NCBI RefSeq assembly: GCF_004151455.1
Contig: NZ_PRLK01000002.1
Span: 1 to 64,000 of the forward strand
DNA from: Candidatus Nanogingivalis gingivitcus
Lineage (GTDB): Bacteria; Patescibacteriota; Saccharimonadia; Saccharimonadales; Saccharimonadaceae
Length of the DNA: 64,000 nucleotides
Direction of reading: 5' to 3'
In this document: positions 43,037-51,956 of the stretch, one piece after another
Layout: each line of letters starts with the position of its first letter
How positions within the stretch are numbered: the stretch's first letter is position 1
Translations under genes and position numbers: made by a program
The notes under the pieces: model-generated
Databases searched by the model: none
What the model saw: the letters and a program-made list of their open reading frames with translations, nothing else
Told to the model about the DNA's origin: nothing

Positions 43037-44437
43037 ATGAATATTTTTAAGATAAGAGATGATATTTTAAATAATAAAACTACTGCCGAAGATGAAGTTA
43101 AGAAAGCTTTATCCTTAGCAAAAGAAAAACAAGAATATAATGCTTTAATTAGCTTAACTGAAGAACGAGCATTAGAAAAAGCTAAAGAAATAGACCAAAG
43201 GCTTAAAAATGGCGAAGAGGTTGGTGAATTAGCTGGTGTTCCTTTTGTAGTTAAAGATAACTTTTTAGCTTTTGGTGCCCCAAGCACAGCGGCTTCAAAA
43301 ATGTTAGCAAATTTCAACGCACCACTTCAAGCTACTGCCGTAGAAAAATTAGAGGAACAAGGAGCAATCTGTATAGGTAAAGCAAACTTAGACGCCTTTG
43401 CTCATGGTGGGTCTACAGAAAATTCTGCATATGGTGTAACAAAAAATGCTATAGATATTAACCGTGTAGCAGGGGGATCATCTGGTGGTTCTGCAGTAGT
43501 CACAGCCTTAGATATAGTACCTTTTGCATTAGGAAGTGATACAGGTGGTTCAATCCGTCAGCCTGCAAGTTTTAATGGGGTATATGGCGTTAAACCAACT
43601 TACGGAACGGTTAGTCGCTTTGGCGTAGTAGCTATGGCTAGCTCTACTGATACTATAGGTGTTTTCACTAAAACTGCTAAGGAAGCTGACTTAGTAATGA
43701 AAATTATGGCTGGTCAAGATGAAAAAGACATGATGACCTTACCTAATTTTTACCAAACTATAGAAGCGCCTAAAAAGGCCAAGATTGGTATTATTAAAGA
43801 ATTTATGGATGAGGGTATTGATGAGGATGTTAAAAAAGCTACATTAAACTACGCCGAAAAACTAAAAGCTGCAGGACATGAAATAATAGAGGTTTCTTTG
43901 CCAATGAGTAAATATTCTTTGGCTATTTACTATATTATTATTCCTGCCGAAGTTTCTTCTAACCTTGCTAGATATGACGGAATAAGATATGGCTTAAGAT
44001 CTTCTAAAGCTACAACTCTTGGAGATGTTTACGGAATAAGCCGAGATGAAGGATTCGAGAAAGAGAATAAACGACGAATTATGATTGGTTCATATGTACT
44101 TTCTTCAGGGTTCTTTGATGCTTATTATATGAAAGCACAAAAAGCAAGAACGCTTCTTAAAAATGAATTTGAAAATTTATTTACTCAGTGTGATTTTTTG
44201 TTAGGACCAGTTACACCAACGCCTGCTTTTAAGATTGGCGAAAATACACAAGACCCAATAAAAATGTACTTAGCCGATATCATGACTGTACCTGCTTCAT
44301 TAGTTGGGCTTCCTGCAATATCAGTTCCTGCTGGAGAATCTCAGAATGGCCTACCTATAGGCGTACAAATTATTGGTAAAATGAAAAGTGATGCAGAAAT
44401 AATTGCATTAGCTGATTCACTGGAGAATAATAAATAA
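43037..44437 (+). CDS. gatA: Glu-tRNA(Gln) amidotransferase subunit A
   Basis: Amidase-signature glutaminase that releases ammonia for GatB. The Ser-cisSer-Lys triad is visible: VVKDNF (Lys), GGSSGGSAVV and GSDTGGSIRQPASF (the two Ser). 466 aa, normal length. GGGCG precedes the ATG. Its stop overlaps the next start (TAATG). Confidence 0.96.
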   Translation: MNIFKIRDDILNNKTTAEDEVKKALSLAKEKQEYNALISLTEERALEKAKEIDQRLKNGEEVGELAGVPFVVKDNFLAFGAPSTAASKMLANFNAPLQATAVEKLEEQGAICIGKANLDAFAHGGSTENSAYGVTKNAIDINRVAGGSSGGSAVVTALDIVPFALGSDTGGSIRQPASFNGVYGVKPTYGTVSRFGVVAMASSTDTIGVFTKTAKEADLVMKIMAGQDEKDMMTLPNFYQTIEAPKKAKIGIIKEFMDEGIDEDVKKATLNYAEKLKAAGHEIIEVSLPMSKYSLAIYYIIIPAEVSSNLARYDGIRYGLRSSKATTLGDVYGISRDEGFEKENKRRIMIGSYVLSSGFFDAYYMKAQKARTLLKNEFENLFTQCDFLLGPVTPTPAFKIGENTQDPIKMYLADIMTVPASLVGLPAISVPAGESQNGLPIGVQIIGKMKSDAEIIALADSLENNK

Positions 44438-44850
44438 TGGATTTAGTATTTTTTGCTGTAGCTATTCTAATTTGTGCTATTCTACTTTTCATAGTTATAA
44501 ATATGACAAAGCCACATAAGGTGCATTTGGATAAAGAAAAATTTCAAACTAACTGGTTAAAAATTGAAAATTCATTAGAAAAAACTAATCCAGCAAGTTG
44601 GCATTTAGCACTTATAAATGCTGATAAGCTAGTAGATACTGCCCTACGTGAATTATACATACCTGGTCAAACAATGGGTGAAAGGCTAAAAAATGCAAAA
44701 GGGAAATTATCTAGCCCTAACTCTATTTGGCATGCGCATAAATTACGTAATGTTATAGCTCATGAGGCTGATGCCGAAATTAATTTTGACCAAACAAGAA
44801 GAGCTATGAGTAGCTTTAAGCAAGCATTAAAAGATCTAGGAGCAATTTAA
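44437..44850 (+). CDS. Membrane-anchored HEPN-like protein inside the gat operon
   Basis: 137 aa: an N-terminal transmembrane helix (4-21, VFFAVAILICAILLFIVI), then a helical domain with SWHLALINADKLVDTALRELYIPGQTMGERL and LRNVIAHEAD. The R104-N-x3-H109 pattern matches the Rx4-6H motif of HEPN domains, many of which are RNases. Start overlaps the gatA stop by 1 nt and its stop overlaps the gatB start by 1 nt, so it is translationally coupled to both. A link to tRNA or amidotransferase is suggested by position only. Some HEPN proteins only bind nucleotides. Confidence 0.7.
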   Translation: MDLVFFAVAILICAILLFIVINMTKPHKVHLDKEKFQTNWLKIENSLEKTNPASWHLALINADKLVDTALRELYIPGQTMGERLKNAKGKLSSPNSIWHAHKLRNVIAHEADAEINFDQTRRAMSSFKQALKDLGAI

Positions 44851-46364
44851 TGGAAGATATATTAAAAAAGTATGAAATGACGATAGGTATTGAGTGTCAT
44901 GTTCAGCTAAAAACTAAAACTAAACTCTTCTCAGGAAGTGACAACGACGCAAGAGATAAAGAGCCAAATGAGGCTACATCACCAATAGATTTTGGTTTAC
45001 CTGGAATGTTGCCAGTACTCAATAAAGAAGCCGTTGTTCTTGCTGTGCGAGCAGGAAAGGCATTGAATGCTAAAATTGCAAATGTTAGCCGTTTTGATAG
45101 AAAACATTATTTTTACCCAGATTTACCAAAGGGCTATCAAACATCACAGCTATACCAACCAATTATTGGAGAGGGTGAAATAAAGCCAATACTACCAAAT
45201 GGCGAAGAATTTACCGTAAGAATTGAACATGCCCACCTAGAAGAAGACGCTGGAAAACTTACACATTATGGTGATTATTCCTTAGTTGATTTAAATAGGG
45301 CAGGAACACCTCTAATTGAGATTGTATCAATGCCTGATATACATTCTTCTGAGCAAGCTAGAGCATATGCTGAAGAATTACACCGAAGAATGATTTTTGC
45401 CGATGTTACGGAGGGCGATTTATACCAAGGTAATATGCGATTCGATGTTAATATTTCAGCTAGAAAAATAGGTGACCCAAAATTAGGAACTCGCACAGAA
45501 ATAAAGAACTTGAATAGCTTTAGAAGTGTTGAAAGAGCAGCCCAATATGAATTTGAAAGGCAAGTTAAATTATTAGAAAAGGGCGAAAAAATTAAACAAG
45601 AAACTAGAGGATGGCTTGATGATGAGCAAAAAACAGTTTCACAGCGTAGTAAAGAAGAAGCTCAAGACTATCGCTACATGCCAGACCCTGATATCCCTCC
45701 AGTAGTTTTATCTAATGAAGAGATTACTAAAATGCAAGCAGGATTCCCAATGATGCCAAATCAATATAGAGAATACTGGAAAAAACTTGATCTTGATAGC
45801 TCTGTAGTAAACTTCGCACTTAGCCATAAAGAAGTAGCTGAGCTTATGCAAGCTATACTTGGAGAAGGATACCACAAAACTCAAAAAGAACTAATAGATG
45901 AACTAGAGATAGAGGACTACGATATTAAAAACCATAATGAAAATGTTAAACGTATTTTTAACTGGTTTGCATCCATTCCTGCAGATGAATTAGACCTACA
46001 TAAAATATGGATGGGCTACGCAGGACCTAGAAGAACACTAAGGCTTGCTAATATGGTACAAAAAAATCAGCTTAGTTCTACTGGAGCTAAAGAAATTTTT
46101 ATGTCATTCTTTGATGAATCTACGGCTGGAAAAATGCCTGAAGAAATAGCTAAAGAAAGAAATCTGCTTCAAGTTTCTGACGAAGGAGCTATTGCTAAAA
46201 TAGTAGATGAAGTATTAGCTTTAGAAGAAAGCCAAAAAGCTATTGCCGATATTAAAGCCGGAAATGATAAAGCTATTGGATTCCTAGTGGGACTAATTAT
46301 GAAAAAATCTCAAGGAAAAGCCAACCCAGCTATGGCACAAAAATTAATTAGAGAACGAATCTAA
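44850..46364 (+). CDS. gatB: Asp-tRNA(Asn)/Glu-tRNA(Gln) amidotransferase subunit B
   Basis: The tRNA-binding kinase-like subunit: MTIGIECHVQLKTKTKLFSG, FDRKHYFYPDLPKGYQTSQ, HLEEDAGKL, VDLNRAGTPLIEIVSMPD, and the C-terminal YqeY-like domain ending NPAMAQKLIRERI. 504 aa, a little longer than the typical ~475. With gatA and gatC it converts Glu-tRNA(Gln) or Asp-tRNA(Asn) to the amide form, implying that glutaminyl- or asparaginyl-tRNA synthetase is missing. Confidence 0.97.
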   Translation: MEDILKKYEMTIGIECHVQLKTKTKLFSGSDNDARDKEPNEATSPIDFGLPGMLPVLNKEAVVLAVRAGKALNAKIANVSRFDRKHYFYPDLPKGYQTSQLYQPIIGEGEIKPILPNGEEFTVRIEHAHLEEDAGKLTHYGDYSLVDLNRAGTPLIEIVSMPDIHSSEQARAYAEELHRRMIFADVTEGDLYQGNMRFDVNISARKIGDPKLGTRTEIKNLNSFRSVERAAQYEFERQVKLLEKGEKIKQETRGWLDDEQKTVSQRSKEEAQDYRYMPDPDIPPVVLSNEEITKMQAGFPMMPNQYREYWKKLDLDSSVVNFALSHKEVAELMQAILGEGYHKTQKELIDELEIEDYDIKNHNENVKRIFNWFASIPADELDLHKIWMGYAGPRRTLRLANMVQKNQLSSTGAKEIFMSFFDESTAGKMPEEIAKERNLLQVSDEGAIAKIVDEVLALEESQKAIADIKAGNDKAIGFLVGLIMKKSQGKANPAMAQKLIRERI

Positions 46365-46385
46365 TAATATAAGCTAGATATTTCA

Positions 46386-46428
46386 AATAAGAACACTTAT
46401 TTAACAAATGGGTGTTCTTATTATTTTA
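46386..46428 (+). terminator. gat operon terminator
   Basis: AATAAGAACAC (46386-46396) pairs with GTGTTCTTATT (46412-46422), 11 bp, 15-nt loop, then ATTTTATAG. Confidence 0.75.
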
Positions 46429-46507
46429 TAGTAGCTATTTATCTTTTAAAATGATAAAATTAACTTTAAGAAATAAATTTTCTTAGTACATTCGAAGGGC
46501 GGGAATA

Positions 46508-46870
46508 ATGATGAATAACAATACATCAGAATTATTAAAACAAAGGTCAATTGAAACTATCAATAATGAAATTATAGTTGCAAAAACAATACTTTTTAAT
46601 ATTTATAACGAATTAGAATTGATCGAAGAAACAGTCCTCAATTTAGGAAGACATTACGATAAAGCTAAACAAAATGTTCGAAAATTGAAACGTACAAAGC
46701 CTTATCATCAGTTATTTTGTGACTATTGCTCAGAAAAAGATTCTTTAGAATCATTAAAAAATGACCTTAAAGCTATTACACGTAAACGTAATAAATTAAG
46801 AAATAATTTAGCTTACTATCAAGACCAGTATAGCAATTTATTACAAGAACTAGCAGAGTTTAAGCCTTAA
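46508..46870 (+). CDS. Coiled-coil hypothetical protein (120 aa)
   Basis: Nearly all helical: IETINNEIIVAKTILFNIYNELELIEETVLNL, a KNVRKLKR basic patch, a central CDYC pair, then KNDLKAITRKRNKLRNNLAYYQDQYSNLLQELAEF. Likely an antiparallel two-helix coiled coil. GGCGGG lies before the ATG pair at 46508/46511. It is flanked by the gat terminator and its own terminator. Function unknown. Confidence 0.72.
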   Translation: MMNNNTSELLKQRSIETINNEIIVAKTILFNIYNELELIEETVLNLGRHYDKAKQNVRKLKRTKPYHQLFCDYCSEKDSLESLKNDLKAITRKRNKLRNNLAYYQDQYSNLLQELAEFKP

Positions 46871-46880
46871 GTATATTTTT

Positions 46881-46908
46881 TACCTCCTATTATTGGAGGT
46901 ATTTTTTT
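46881..46908 (+). terminator. Terminator of the 46508 gene
   Basis: TACCTCC (46881-46887) pairs with GGAGGTA (46895-46901), then a seven-T run. Confidence 0.85.
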
Positions 46909-46909
46909 A

Positions 46910-46938
46910 TTGACATATCTACAATTTTATGCTAAAAT
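46910..46938 (+). promoter_or_regulatory. Promoter of the 46995 gene
   Basis: TTGACA (46910-46915, exact), 17 nt, TAAAAT (46933-46938). The leader folds AAGCA/TGCTT (about 46949-46964), and GGAG-gtg-CTCC (46982-46992) can cover the ribosome site. Confidence 0.8.
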
Positions 46939-46994
46939 ATTTTCTATTAAGCATTAGATTGCTTAGAAATTTTTTATTTTTGGAGGTGCTCCTT

Positions 46995-47675
46995 ATGGAA
47001 GAAGCAACACTAATCAAGAAATTGTCGACATCGCTTGAAAATATATATATTTCTCAAGAAGATAAAGATTATATAGAAATCTTACTAGAAGACTATAGAT
47101 CTTTACGGTATGAAGCAGAATGCTACACAAGAACTTTAGGTGGACAAGTTTATATTAATGAAGATCCATTTAAAGCATTGTCTGAGTTACTCTCAGAATA
47201 TGACGAAATTTCTTTATTTAATTGGGAAGTTTTAGAAGCTAAAGATGTTCTAGTGAAACTCCTTGAACTATACTACGATGTTTCTGCTTTCTTGACGGTA
47301 TATTGCATAAAATATGTTTGTTCCGTTAAAGAAATTAAAAAGAATCATCATGCTGCTCGTATGCGTGGTAAGGCACGCTCGAAGAGTTTACTAAGCAAAA
47401 AAGTTAAAAAAGGGAAAAAACATTTTGCTAAGACATTGAGAAGTGTTTCTATTGTAGAATCGCAAGAATGCGACAGTGAAGTGCGAAAGAAATTAAGGAA
47501 CGTTTCTAATCGGGAATATAAAAACAGGAAAAAAACTATCTCGAAAAATAGAATTATTGAGTTTCACGAGAACTCAGTATCTTTCCCGGAAAGAGAAGAA
47601 AAGCACCTTAGAAAAGCTATTCGCAAAGAATCAGAAGCAAATAAATTAAATATTCGCGCAAAGCAAATGGCTTAA
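46995..47675 (+). CDS. Hypothetical protein with basic C-terminal half (226 aa)
   Basis: The acidic, helical N-terminal half (SLENIYISQEDKDYIEILLEDYRSLRYEAE) is followed by a Lys/Arg/His-rich C-terminal half (HHAARMRGKARSKSLLSKKVKKGKKHF and beyond) that could bind nucleic acid. The frame is open 22 codons further up, but the promoter and leader lie there and GGAGG points to the ATG at 46995. Own promoter and terminator. No family recognised. Confidence 0.75.
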   Translation: MEEATLIKKLSTSLENIYISQEDKDYIEILLEDYRSLRYEAECYTRTLGGQVYINEDPFKALSELLSEYDEISLFNWEVLEAKDVLVKLLELYYDVSAFLTVYCIKYVCSVKEIKKNHHAARMRGKARSKSLLSKKVKKGKKHFAKTLRSVSIVESQECDSEVRKKLRNVSNREYKNRKKTISKNRIIEFHENSVSFPEREEKHLRKAIRKESEANKLNIRAKQMA

Positions 47676-47682
47676 ACATCCA

Positions 47683-47708
47683 TCACCAGCTATAGCTGGT
47701 GATTTTTT
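47683..47708 (+). terminator. Terminator of the 46995 gene
   Basis: TCACCAGC (47683-47690)/GCTGGTGA (47695-47702), TATA loop, TTTTTT. Confidence 0.88.
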
Positions 47709-47758
47709 ATTATCAATATATGGTTATGCTATAATATTAAGATGTAAAAGGAGTTATT

Positions 47759-48907
47759 TTGGAAGATTTTGATTTTTTAGAAAAAGATGCTTATTACTTT
47801 GATTCAGCATGCCAAACTTTACGGCCAAAACCAGTTATTAATGCATTAAATGACTATTATTTAAACTATAATTCTTGTGGAGAGCGAGTTAAGTACGAAT
47901 GGGGTAAGAAAGTAGACGAAAAGGTAGAAGAAACGCGTGAGTCTATCTTAGATTTATTGAAATTAAAATCAAAGCATTATTTTGTAAGCTTTACACTTAA
48001 TACTACTTACGGAATTAATTTATTACTAAATCAATTAGACTTGCCTATAGAAAAAGTTATAACTAGTGATATTGAACATAATTCTGTTTTTTTACCAACT
48101 ATAACTTATAGCCAAAAACATAATATTGAACGAGTTATATTGCAAAGAGAAGATGACGGCACTTTACCTATAAAAAATTATAACTTTAATAAAAGCTTAG
48201 TTGTAGTAAATGCTATGAGTAATATTGATGGTAGGTTACTAACTAACATTAAAGAAATAGTGAAACAAGTTAAAAAGCAAGGTGGGTTTATTATTATTGA
48301 TGCAGCTCAAGCTATGGGAAGTAACTACGAGCTACTACAAAAAATACCTGCTGATGCAATAGTTTCTTCTGCCCATAAAATGTACGGTGCTAGCCTTGGT
48401 ATTATGGTTATTAATAAAGACTTAATGAAATACTATAAACCTAGCTTTATAGGTGGTGGTACTGTTTCAGAAGTTAAAAATGATAGCTTTTCTATGCTAG
48501 ACGGCGATCACTTACATTCAGTGCTAGAGCCTGGCCTTCAAGGATGGGGAGAGATCATAGCTTTAAATGAGGCTATAAAATGGCTTAAAAAACATAAAAA
48601 ACAATCGAAAACACTAGAATACGGTAAAGAAATATTTGATTTCCTAAAAGACCAAAAAGACGTAACTGTAATAAATAATAGTGCTTCTTCCGTAATAAGC
48701 TTTTATCATCATAATCTAGATGCTCATTTAATAGCTGAGGCTTTAAGCGATGAGGGTATTATGGTTAGAAGTGGGTATTTTTGTTGTCATTACTATTTAA
48801 AGGAAACTAAAAAATTACCACATCTTGTGCGTATTTCAATAGGCCTACATAATACTAGGAAAGATATAGATAAATTAAAAGAAATTTTAGAAAGGATTTT
48901 TAACTAA
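47759..48907 (+). CDS. Class V aminotransferase, cysteine desulfurase-like (SufS/CsdA type)
   Basis: A PLP enzyme expected to move sulfur from cysteine for Fe-S clusters or tRNA thiolation. The PLP lysine is in SSAHKMYGAS (K207), with IIDAAQAMG upstream and the sulfur-accepting cysteine region RSGYFCCHYYL (C342-C343) near the C-terminus, where SufS has RxGxHCA. 382 aa, slightly shorter than SufS (~405). The start is TTG (47759) after AAGGAG at good spacing. No sufBCD or U/E partner lies nearby. Confidence 0.85.
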   Translation: MEDFDFLEKDAYYFDSACQTLRPKPVINALNDYYLNYNSCGERVKYEWGKKVDEKVEETRESILDLLKLKSKHYFVSFTLNTTYGINLLLNQLDLPIEKVITSDIEHNSVFLPTITYSQKHNIERVILQREDDGTLPIKNYNFNKSLVVVNAMSNIDGRLLTNIKEIVKQVKKQGGFIIIDAAQAMGSNYELLQKIPADAIVSSAHKMYGASLGIMVINKDLMKYYKPSFIGGGTVSEVKNDSFSMLDGDHLHSVLEPGLQGWGEIIALNEAIKWLKKHKKQSKTLEYGKEIFDFLKDQKDVTVINNSASSVISFYHHNLDAHLIAEALSDEGIMVRSGYFCCHYYLKETKKLPHLVRISIGLHNTRKDIDKLKEILERIFN

Positions 48908-48909
48908 CA

Positions 48910-49998
48910 ATGGTTTGTATAGCAGCTTTTATTATATTTTTAATTATATGGCTTTTTACACCGTTAATGAAATTATTTGGTTTCAAAAAACAGGCTAATA
49001 ATATTAATAAAATGTTTAAAAAATCAATGTATTGTTTTACAAGAAGAGCAACTTTTAGAGCTTGCGATTCAAATTTTAAAGATGAAATTAAAAACTCAAT
49101 ACTAAAAAAATTAATAGTTAAACATAAAAAATGGGTTAAGCCAGTATATTGGGGCATTGAGATTTCAGCACTGCTAATAGTTATTATTACTATTTGGTCA
49201 TTACTTACAGTTATTAAATCCTCTTTATCACTATACGCTTTTGGTACTTGTGACGTAAAAAAGCCAGAAGCTTGTGCTTTAAATTCTGCTGAAGCTTGTT
49301 CTATAGACGGTTCAGGAAGTGGCAACCCTGTAATTGACTGGTTTGATGAATGGAAAGAGGTTATTAATGCTATTCCAGGACGAATGAGAAATTGGAATGC
49401 TAATAATTTTATTCCTAAAAACGGTAGCTATTATAATCAATATGAAAATAAAGAAGACAATCTTCCTACGGCTGTTGATATTTTTGACCCTGGCTGTATT
49501 GTTTGTCGTCGTTCATTCGTTAATCAAAAACAAAGTAATTTCTTTACTAAACATAAAACTTATTTAATACCTTACGTTATTTCTGGAGAAAAAGGGGATA
49601 AATTCGCTAACTCAAACCTTATAGCCCGCTATATTGAAGCAGTAAGAGGTACTCAGCCCGAAAATGGTAAAAAAATAGCTGTAGAATGGGAAATTGCAGA
49701 AAGAATTTTTACCCACAAAGATGATAATAAATCAGTTTGGCAAGACAATTTCAACGGTAATAGTGGTAAAAAAATGAGCGAAGCTCAAGTTACTGAAAAA
49801 TTAAATGAGTGGATGAAGGAATTAGGCTATTCACAAAAGCAAATTGAAGATATTGTCATAAAATTAAAATCTAAAGAAGTAGAGCAAAAGATTCTAGATA
49901 ATCGCAATATGGTAGAAAAAAATATTCAAACTAAAAAAATACCAACAATGATATTCAATGGACAACGTCATGATGGTATTTATAAACTTGAAAATTAG
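48910..49998 (+). CDS. Membrane-anchored thioredoxin-fold (Dsb-like) protein
   Basis: 362 aa with two hydrophobic helices (residues 1-17 and about 82-105, WGIEISALLIVIITIWSLLTVI) and a C-terminal domain containing FDPGCIVCRR (C196-x2-C199) and a late KIPTMIFNG, the cis-Pro element of thioredoxin folds. It is probably a thiol-disulfide oxidoreductase facing outward. Four other cysteines (TCDVKKPEACALNSAEAC) lie just after helix 2. It is 2 nt downstream of the cysteine desulfurase-like gene, so co-transcribed. The best comparison is DsbA/VKOR-associated proteins. Confidence 0.7.
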   Translation: MVCIAAFIIFLIIWLFTPLMKLFGFKKQANNINKMFKKSMYCFTRRATFRACDSNFKDEIKNSILKKLIVKHKKWVKPVYWGIEISALLIVIITIWSLLTVIKSSLSLYAFGTCDVKKPEACALNSAEACSIDGSGSGNPVIDWFDEWKEVINAIPGRMRNWNANNFIPKNGSYYNQYENKEDNLPTAVDIFDPGCIVCRRSFVNQKQSNFFTKHKTYLIPYVISGEKGDKFANSNLIARYIEAVRGTQPENGKKIAVEWEIAERIFTHKDDNKSVWQDNFNGNSGKKMSEAQVTEKLNEWMKELGYSQKQIEDIVIKLKSKEVEQKILDNRNMVEKNIQTKKIPTMIFNGQRHDGIYKLEN

Positions 49999-50008
49999 TT
50001 TTTAACTA

Positions 50009-50037
50009 TTTACAAAATACAGATTATTAGGTATAAT
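50009..50037 (+). promoter_or_regulatory. Promoter of tuf
   Basis: TTTACA (50009-50014), 17 nt, TATAAT (50032-50037). Confidence 0.85.
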
Positions 50038-50045
50038 TACAGGTA

Positions 50046-50098
50046 GCGTCGCGTCGTGCGTTTATGCCGGCAATCGAGCCGACTTGCTCGTGCGATGC
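50046..50098 (+). promoter_or_regulatory. GC-rich structured leader of tuf
   Basis: A GC-rich island in AT-rich DNA: GCGTCGC (50046-50052) pairs with GCGATGC (50092-50098, one G-U), enclosing CGGC/GCCG (50068-50081). It precedes AAAGGAGAAA and may stabilise the mRNA or regulate EF-Tu synthesis. Confidence 0.5.
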
Positions 50099-50137
50099 GT
50101 AAATAAATAATAAAATAATTTAAAGGAGAAATTCTAA

Positions 50138-51322
50138 ATGGCAGAATTTGACCGCTCAAAGCCACACGTAAACGTTGGTACAATGGGACACGTTGACCAC
50201 GGTAAAACAACTCTTACTGCGGCTATTACAGCAGTTCTTGCAAAAAGACTTCCATCAGAAGTTAACAAACCAGTTGCGTATGACCAAATCGACAACGCAC
50301 CAGAAGAAAAAGCTCGTGGTATTACTATTGCTTCTTCTCACCAAGAATACGAATCACCTAACCGTCACTACGCACACGTTGACATGCCTGGACACGCAGA
50401 CTATGTTAAAAACATGATTACAGGTGCTGCTCAGGTTGATGGTGCCGTTCTTGTTATTGCAGCTACTGACGGTCCTATGCCACAAACACGTGAACACGTG
50501 CTACTTGCAAAACAAGTTGGTGTGCCTAAGATTGTTGTATTCCTAAACAAAATGGATATGGCTGATGAAGAACTTGTTGAACTAATTGAAATGGACGTTC
50601 GTGAACTTCTTAGCGCAAACGGATTTGATGGTGACAACGCTCCAATCATCAAAGGTTCAGCTCTTAAAGCACTTGAAGGTGATGAAAAATACGAAGATGC
50701 TGTTATGGAACTTGTTGAAGCTATGGACAGCTACATTCCAGAACCACAACGTGATATGGATAAACCATTCCTAATGCCTATTGAGGACGTATTCTCAATT
50801 AAAGGTCGTGGTACAGTTGCTACTGGTCGTATCGAACAAGGTGTTGTAAAACTTAACGATGAAGTTGAAATCGTTGGCCTACGCCCATCACAAAAAACTG
50901 TTGTTACTGGTATTGAAGCCTTCAAGAAATCTCTTGATCAAGGTCAAGCAGGTGACAACGCAGGTCTATTGCTACGTGGAATCGACCGTGACCAAATCGA
51001 ACGTGGACAAGTTATTGTTGCTCCTGGAACACTAACTCCACACACAGAATTTGAAGCTGAAGTTTATATCCTAAAGAAAGAAGAAGGTGGACGTCATACT
51101 CCATTCTCAAAGGGATACAAACCACAATTCTACTTCCGAACAACTGACGTTACTGGTGAAGTTGAATTACCAGCTGACAAAGAAATGGTTATGCCTGGAG
51201 ACAACGTAACTTTCAAAGTTAAACTACAAGCTCCTATCGCCATGGAACAAGGTCTAAACTTCGCTATCCGTGAAGGTGGACGAACAGTTGGTGCTGGTGT
51301 TGTAACAAGCATCATCAAATAA
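50138..51322 (+). CDS. tuf: Elongation factor Tu
   Basis: GTPase that brings aminoacyl-tRNA to the ribosome. G1 GHVDHGKT, G2 RGITI, G3 DMPGHADY (82-89), G4 NKMD and G5 GSAL are intact; domains 2 and 3 follow (394 aa). The near-universal Cys of DCPGH is Met83 here. Codons are visibly biased and more GC-rich than in neighbouring genes, as expected for very high expression. It stands alone, away from rpsL, rpsG, fusA and rpsJ. Confidence 0.98.
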   Translation: MAEFDRSKPHVNVGTMGHVDHGKTTLTAAITAVLAKRLPSEVNKPVAYDQIDNAPEEKARGITIASSHQEYESPNRHYAHVDMPGHADYVKNMITGAAQVDGAVLVIAATDGPMPQTREHVLLAKQVGVPKIVVFLNKMDMADEELVELIEMDVRELLSANGFDGDNAPIIKGSALKALEGDEKYEDAVMELVEAMDSYIPEPQRDMDKPFLMPIEDVFSIKGRGTVATGRIEQGVVKLNDEVEIVGLRPSQKTVVTGIEAFKKSLDQGQAGDNAGLLLRGIDRDQIERGQVIVAPGTLTPHTEFEAEVYILKKEEGGRHTPFSKGYKPQFYFRTTDVTGEVELPADKEMVMPGDNVTFKVKLQAPIAMEQGLNFAIREGGRTVGAGVVTSIIK

Positions 51323-51355
51323 TTAGTTACTATATAAAAATAGTATAACTAGTAA

Positions 51356-51386
51356 AATAACCTCCTAACAGGGGGGTTATTTTTTA
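51356..51386 (+). terminator. tuf terminator
   Basis: AATAACCTCC pairs with GGGGGTTATT (one G-U), then TTTTTT. Confidence 0.85.
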
Positions 51387-51454
51387 TATTTGTATTATAC
51401 CTAAAATATGCTATAATATCTAAAGGCTAATTCAAAAGAAATGGGGTGGTCTGA

Positions 51455-51880
51455 ATGAGACCGAAAACACCACCAGAAGTGGTGCAAAAAATTATTAATA
51501 TAGCACTTCAGGATACTAAAAGAACGCTATCAGCATCTAAAATTGCCTCCTTGGTCAATGTTTCTAGAAAAACGGTACAAAGGATTTTAGCTAAGAACAA
51601 TATCAGCCTACAGGCAAATAAAAAAGATATTATAGAAGTAGCTGATAATGAAGCAGCTAAGAAACCTGAAAAGTCTGCTCGAACATTATCTAAGGATTTT
51701 AATCTAAGCCCTACAACTATTCGTAAAAAGTGTAAGCATTATGTTAAAAAATCCAACGCATTATCTAGTGAAGAGATTGAAGAAATAATAGCTACCTATA
51801 GTCGTTATAAGTCAATAAAGAAAACTGCCAAAGTTTTAGGACGATGTCCAAAGACAATTAAAAAATATCTTTCTCGCTAG
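51455..51880 (+). CDS. Multi-HTH DNA-binding protein (141 aa)
   Basis: Three consecutive helix-turn-helix-like segments: SASKIASLVNVSRKTVQRILAKN (about 27-49), SARTLSKDFNLSPTTIRKKCKHY (about 74-96) and SIKKTAKVLGRCPKTIKKYLSR (about 120-141). This resembles transposase or recombinase DNA-binding modules (homeodomain-like), but no catalytic domain follows. Could be a regulator or a domesticated transposon N-terminus. GGGGTGG precedes the ATG and TATAAT (51412-51417) is the likely -10. It ends in a CTCGCTAGCGAG palindrome at the stop. Confidence 0.7.
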   Translation: MRPKTPPEVVQKIINIALQDTKRTLSASKIASLVNVSRKTVQRILAKNNISLQANKKDIIEVADNEAAKKPEKSARTLSKDFNLSPTTIRKKCKHYVKKSNALSSEEIEEIIATYSRYKSIKKTAKVLGRCPKTIKKYLSR

Positions 51881-51892
51881 CGAGTAGTGTAT

Positions 51893-51917
51893 AAGCTAAG
51901 TTTTATCTTAGCTTTTT
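51893..51917 (+). terminator. Terminator of the multi-HTH gene
   Basis: AAGCTAAG (51893-51900) pairs with CTTAGCTT (51907-51914), then TTT. Confidence 0.8.
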
Positions 51918-51956
51918 AAAATTTAGGAAGGTTTTAGATGAAAAATATTCGTGTAA

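Noticed and set aside
46929..46994. Upstream start of the basic protein at 46995
   Set aside because: The stretch overlaps the -10 box and leader, and the GGAGG site is placed for the ATG at 46995.
50046..50098. Known riboswitch before tuf
   Set aside because: The structured GC-rich leader does not match any riboswitch core I know; kept only as a structured leader.
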